DNA of 64,000 nucleotides, taken from Egibacter rhizosphaerae (lineage in GTDB: Bacteria > Actinomycetota > Nitriliruptoria > Euzebyales > Egibacteraceae). The position numbers and the translations under genes were made by a program. Location: the NCBI RefSeq assembly GCF_004322855.1, contig NZ_CP036402.1, positions 3,286,001 through 3,350,000 of the forward strand, in the 5' to 3' direction. Positions 63,025-64,000 of this stretch are shown here, piece after piece; positions within the stretch are counted from its first letter, which is position 1, and the number at the start of each line of letters is the position of its first letter. The notes under the pieces are model-generated. The model made no database searches, was not told the origin of the DNA, and saw only the letters and a program-made list of their open reading frames with translations.

Positions 63025-64000
63025 TCAGGCGGCTCCGCCGTCGTCGCTCTCGTCGACCAGCCGCATCATGCGGCGCCGTTGCCGGCTGTTCTCGTAGACC
63101 GGGACGGTGGCGAGCAACGCGAAGGCGAACACCCCGGCTGCGAGCACGAAACCCACGAGCATGAGCCCGCTCGTGAGGTCGAGGCGGCTCAACAGGGCGG
63201 CGAGCCAGCCGAGGCTGATCCCCGCCGCGTAGATCAGCGCCACGGCGGCTCGCACGGGCAGCCCGATCGCGATGAGTCGGTGGCTCACGTGGTCACGGCC
63301 TCCCCGCAGCGGGTTGTGGCCGTACCGGATGCGATCCACGGTCACCAGGGTCGTGTCGAGGATCGCCACTCCGAGCACGAGCACGGGCACGAACACCGAG
63401 AGCACCTGTGGGGTCTCTACCAGGCGCAGGCGGATCCCGACGACCGCGAGCAGGAACCCCAGGAACATGCTGCCGGCGTCGCCCATGTAGATCTTGGCCG
63501 GATGGAAGTTGTGGCGCAGGAAGCCGAAGGCGCAGCCGGCGAGCGCTGCGGCCAGCCCCGCCACGAGGAACTGCCCGTTGACCGCCGCGATCCCGAAGAA
63601 CGCGACGGCCGCGATCCCGGCGATGCCCGCGGACAGCCCGTCCATGTTGTCGAGCAGGTTGATCGCGTTCGTGACGCCGACGATCCAGACGACCGTGATG
63701 AGTAGGTTCAGCCACGGCCACGGCGCGAACACGGTCCCGGCCCCGACGGCCCATACCGCGAGCCCCGCGCCGGTCTGCGCCAGCAGCCGCACCAGCGGTC
63801 CGAGTCCGCGGAGGTCGTCGAGCAGGCCGAGCACCGACAGGGCGAGTGCGACGCCCAGGATGACGAGGATCTCCTCGACGTTGACCGGTGGCCGGATGAC
63901 CGCCGCGACCGCGACCGCGAGCGTGAACGCGGCGGCGATCGCGAGGCCCCCGAAGTACGGGACCGGTGAGGTGTGTGACTTGTGCTCGCCGGGGACGTCG
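63025..64000 (-). CDS. WecA/TagO-type undecaprenyl-phosphate sugar-1-phosphate transferase, start beyond window
   Basis: Membrane enzyme of the MraY/WecA family; at least 325 residues are visible and the N-terminus lies beyond the window end. Motifs in order: SHTSPVPYFGGLAI, VLGLLDDLRG (Asp pair for Mg2+), NAINLLDNMDGLSAG, KIYMGDAGSMFLGF and the cytoplasmic RIRYGHNPLRGGRDHVSHRL. The GRDHxSHRL His motif separates WecA/TagO-like enzymes from MraY. It loads GlcNAc-1-P or a similar sugar onto undecaprenyl phosphate, the first step in making teichoic-acid-like or exopolysaccharide chains. That fits the ligase-like and CWB2 genes nearby. Confidence 0.88.
   Translation of the reverse strand, partial: DVPGEHKSHTSPVPYFGGLAIAAAFTLAVAVAAVIRPPVNVEEILVILGVALALSVLGLLDDLRGLGPLVRLLAQTGAGLAVWAVGAGTVFAPWPWLNLLITVVWIVGVTNAINLLDNMDGLSAGIAGIAAVAFFGIAAVNGQFLVAGLAAALAGCAFGFLRHNFHPAKIYMGDAGSMFLGFLLAVVGIRLRLVETPQVLSVFVPVLVLGVAILDTTLVTVDRIRYGHNPLRGGRDHVSHRLIAIGLPVRAAVALIYAAGISLGWLAALLSRLDLTSGLMLVGFVLAAGVFAFALLATVPVYENSRQRRRMMRLVDESDDGGAA

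Overview
This window is high-GC DNA from an actinobacterium. The secreted and substrate-binding proteins carry long Asp/Glu-rich linkers, two proteins have triplicated cell-wall-binding repeat 2 (CWB2) domains, and GTG/TTG starts with 4-bp gene overlaps are common. The acidic proteins and CWB2 domains would suit a salt-adapted deep-branching actinobacterium such as the Nitriliruptoria/Egibacter group. That placement is inferred from style only, because no rRNA or other marker gene is present.

Layout. (1) 1-5.6 kb is an accessory zone. It holds a Phd/VapC toxin-antitoxin pair cut by the window edge, a DUF4143-type ATPase, a nucleotidyltransferase/XRE pair resembling an AbiE-type toxin-antitoxin module, a decayed methyltransferase, a Fic gene that has lost its catalytic core, and a repeated palindromic element. 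(2) 5.7-7.4 kb is a two-gene surface-protein operon behind a cyclic di-GMP-I (GEMM) riboswitch. (3) 7.4-15.4 kb is a catabolic operon: FCD-type GntR regulator, orphan Bug/TctC-type binding lipoprotein, crotonase, HMG-CoA-lyase-like enzyme, ADP-forming acyl-CoA synthetase, carboxymuconolactone-decarboxylase-like protein and 3-hydroxyisobutyrate-dehydrogenase-like enzyme. (4) 15.5-26 kb is mixed: MFS exporter, a deletion-fused isomerase/SDR pair, methyltransferase, SIMPL lipoprotein, several tandem-repeat tracts, an integrase scar, a small secreted protein, a phosphodiester-glycosidase-like secreted protein, a LuxR regulator and a coiled-coil membrane protein.

(5) 26.1-39.1 kb is a large catabolic island: GntR regulator, complete Dpp/Opp-type ABC importer, amidohydrolase, epimerase/dehydrogenase, ThDP enzyme, mandelate racemase/muconate lactonizing family enzyme, RidA, creatininase-family hydrolase and tautomerase. 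It reads as one uptake-and-breakdown programme for an unidentified, probably oxygen-rich or lactone/amide-containing compound. An FAD oxidase, a methyltransferase and an aldo/keto reductase follow. (6) 43.2-46 kb holds a complete IS1634-family element with 19-bp perfect ends and a 5-bp target duplication, next to two broken genes. (7) 46-51.7 kb is an IclR regulator divergent from an amidohydrolase plus a complete nitrate/sulfonate/taurine-type ABC importer. (8) 52-64 kb is cell-surface: a 55-aa membrane peptide, a very large Ig-like/multi-membrane-span protein, a TetR regulator, an O-antigen-ligase-like protein, two CWB2 proteins (one with two almost identical NPCBM-like domains), a glycosyltransferase relic and a WecA/TagO-type sugar-phosphate transferase running off the end.

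Many degraded genes and short duplicated scraps show that the accessory stretches have been rearranged repeatedly. The catabolic operons look intact. No tRNA, rRNA or CRISPR array was seen.
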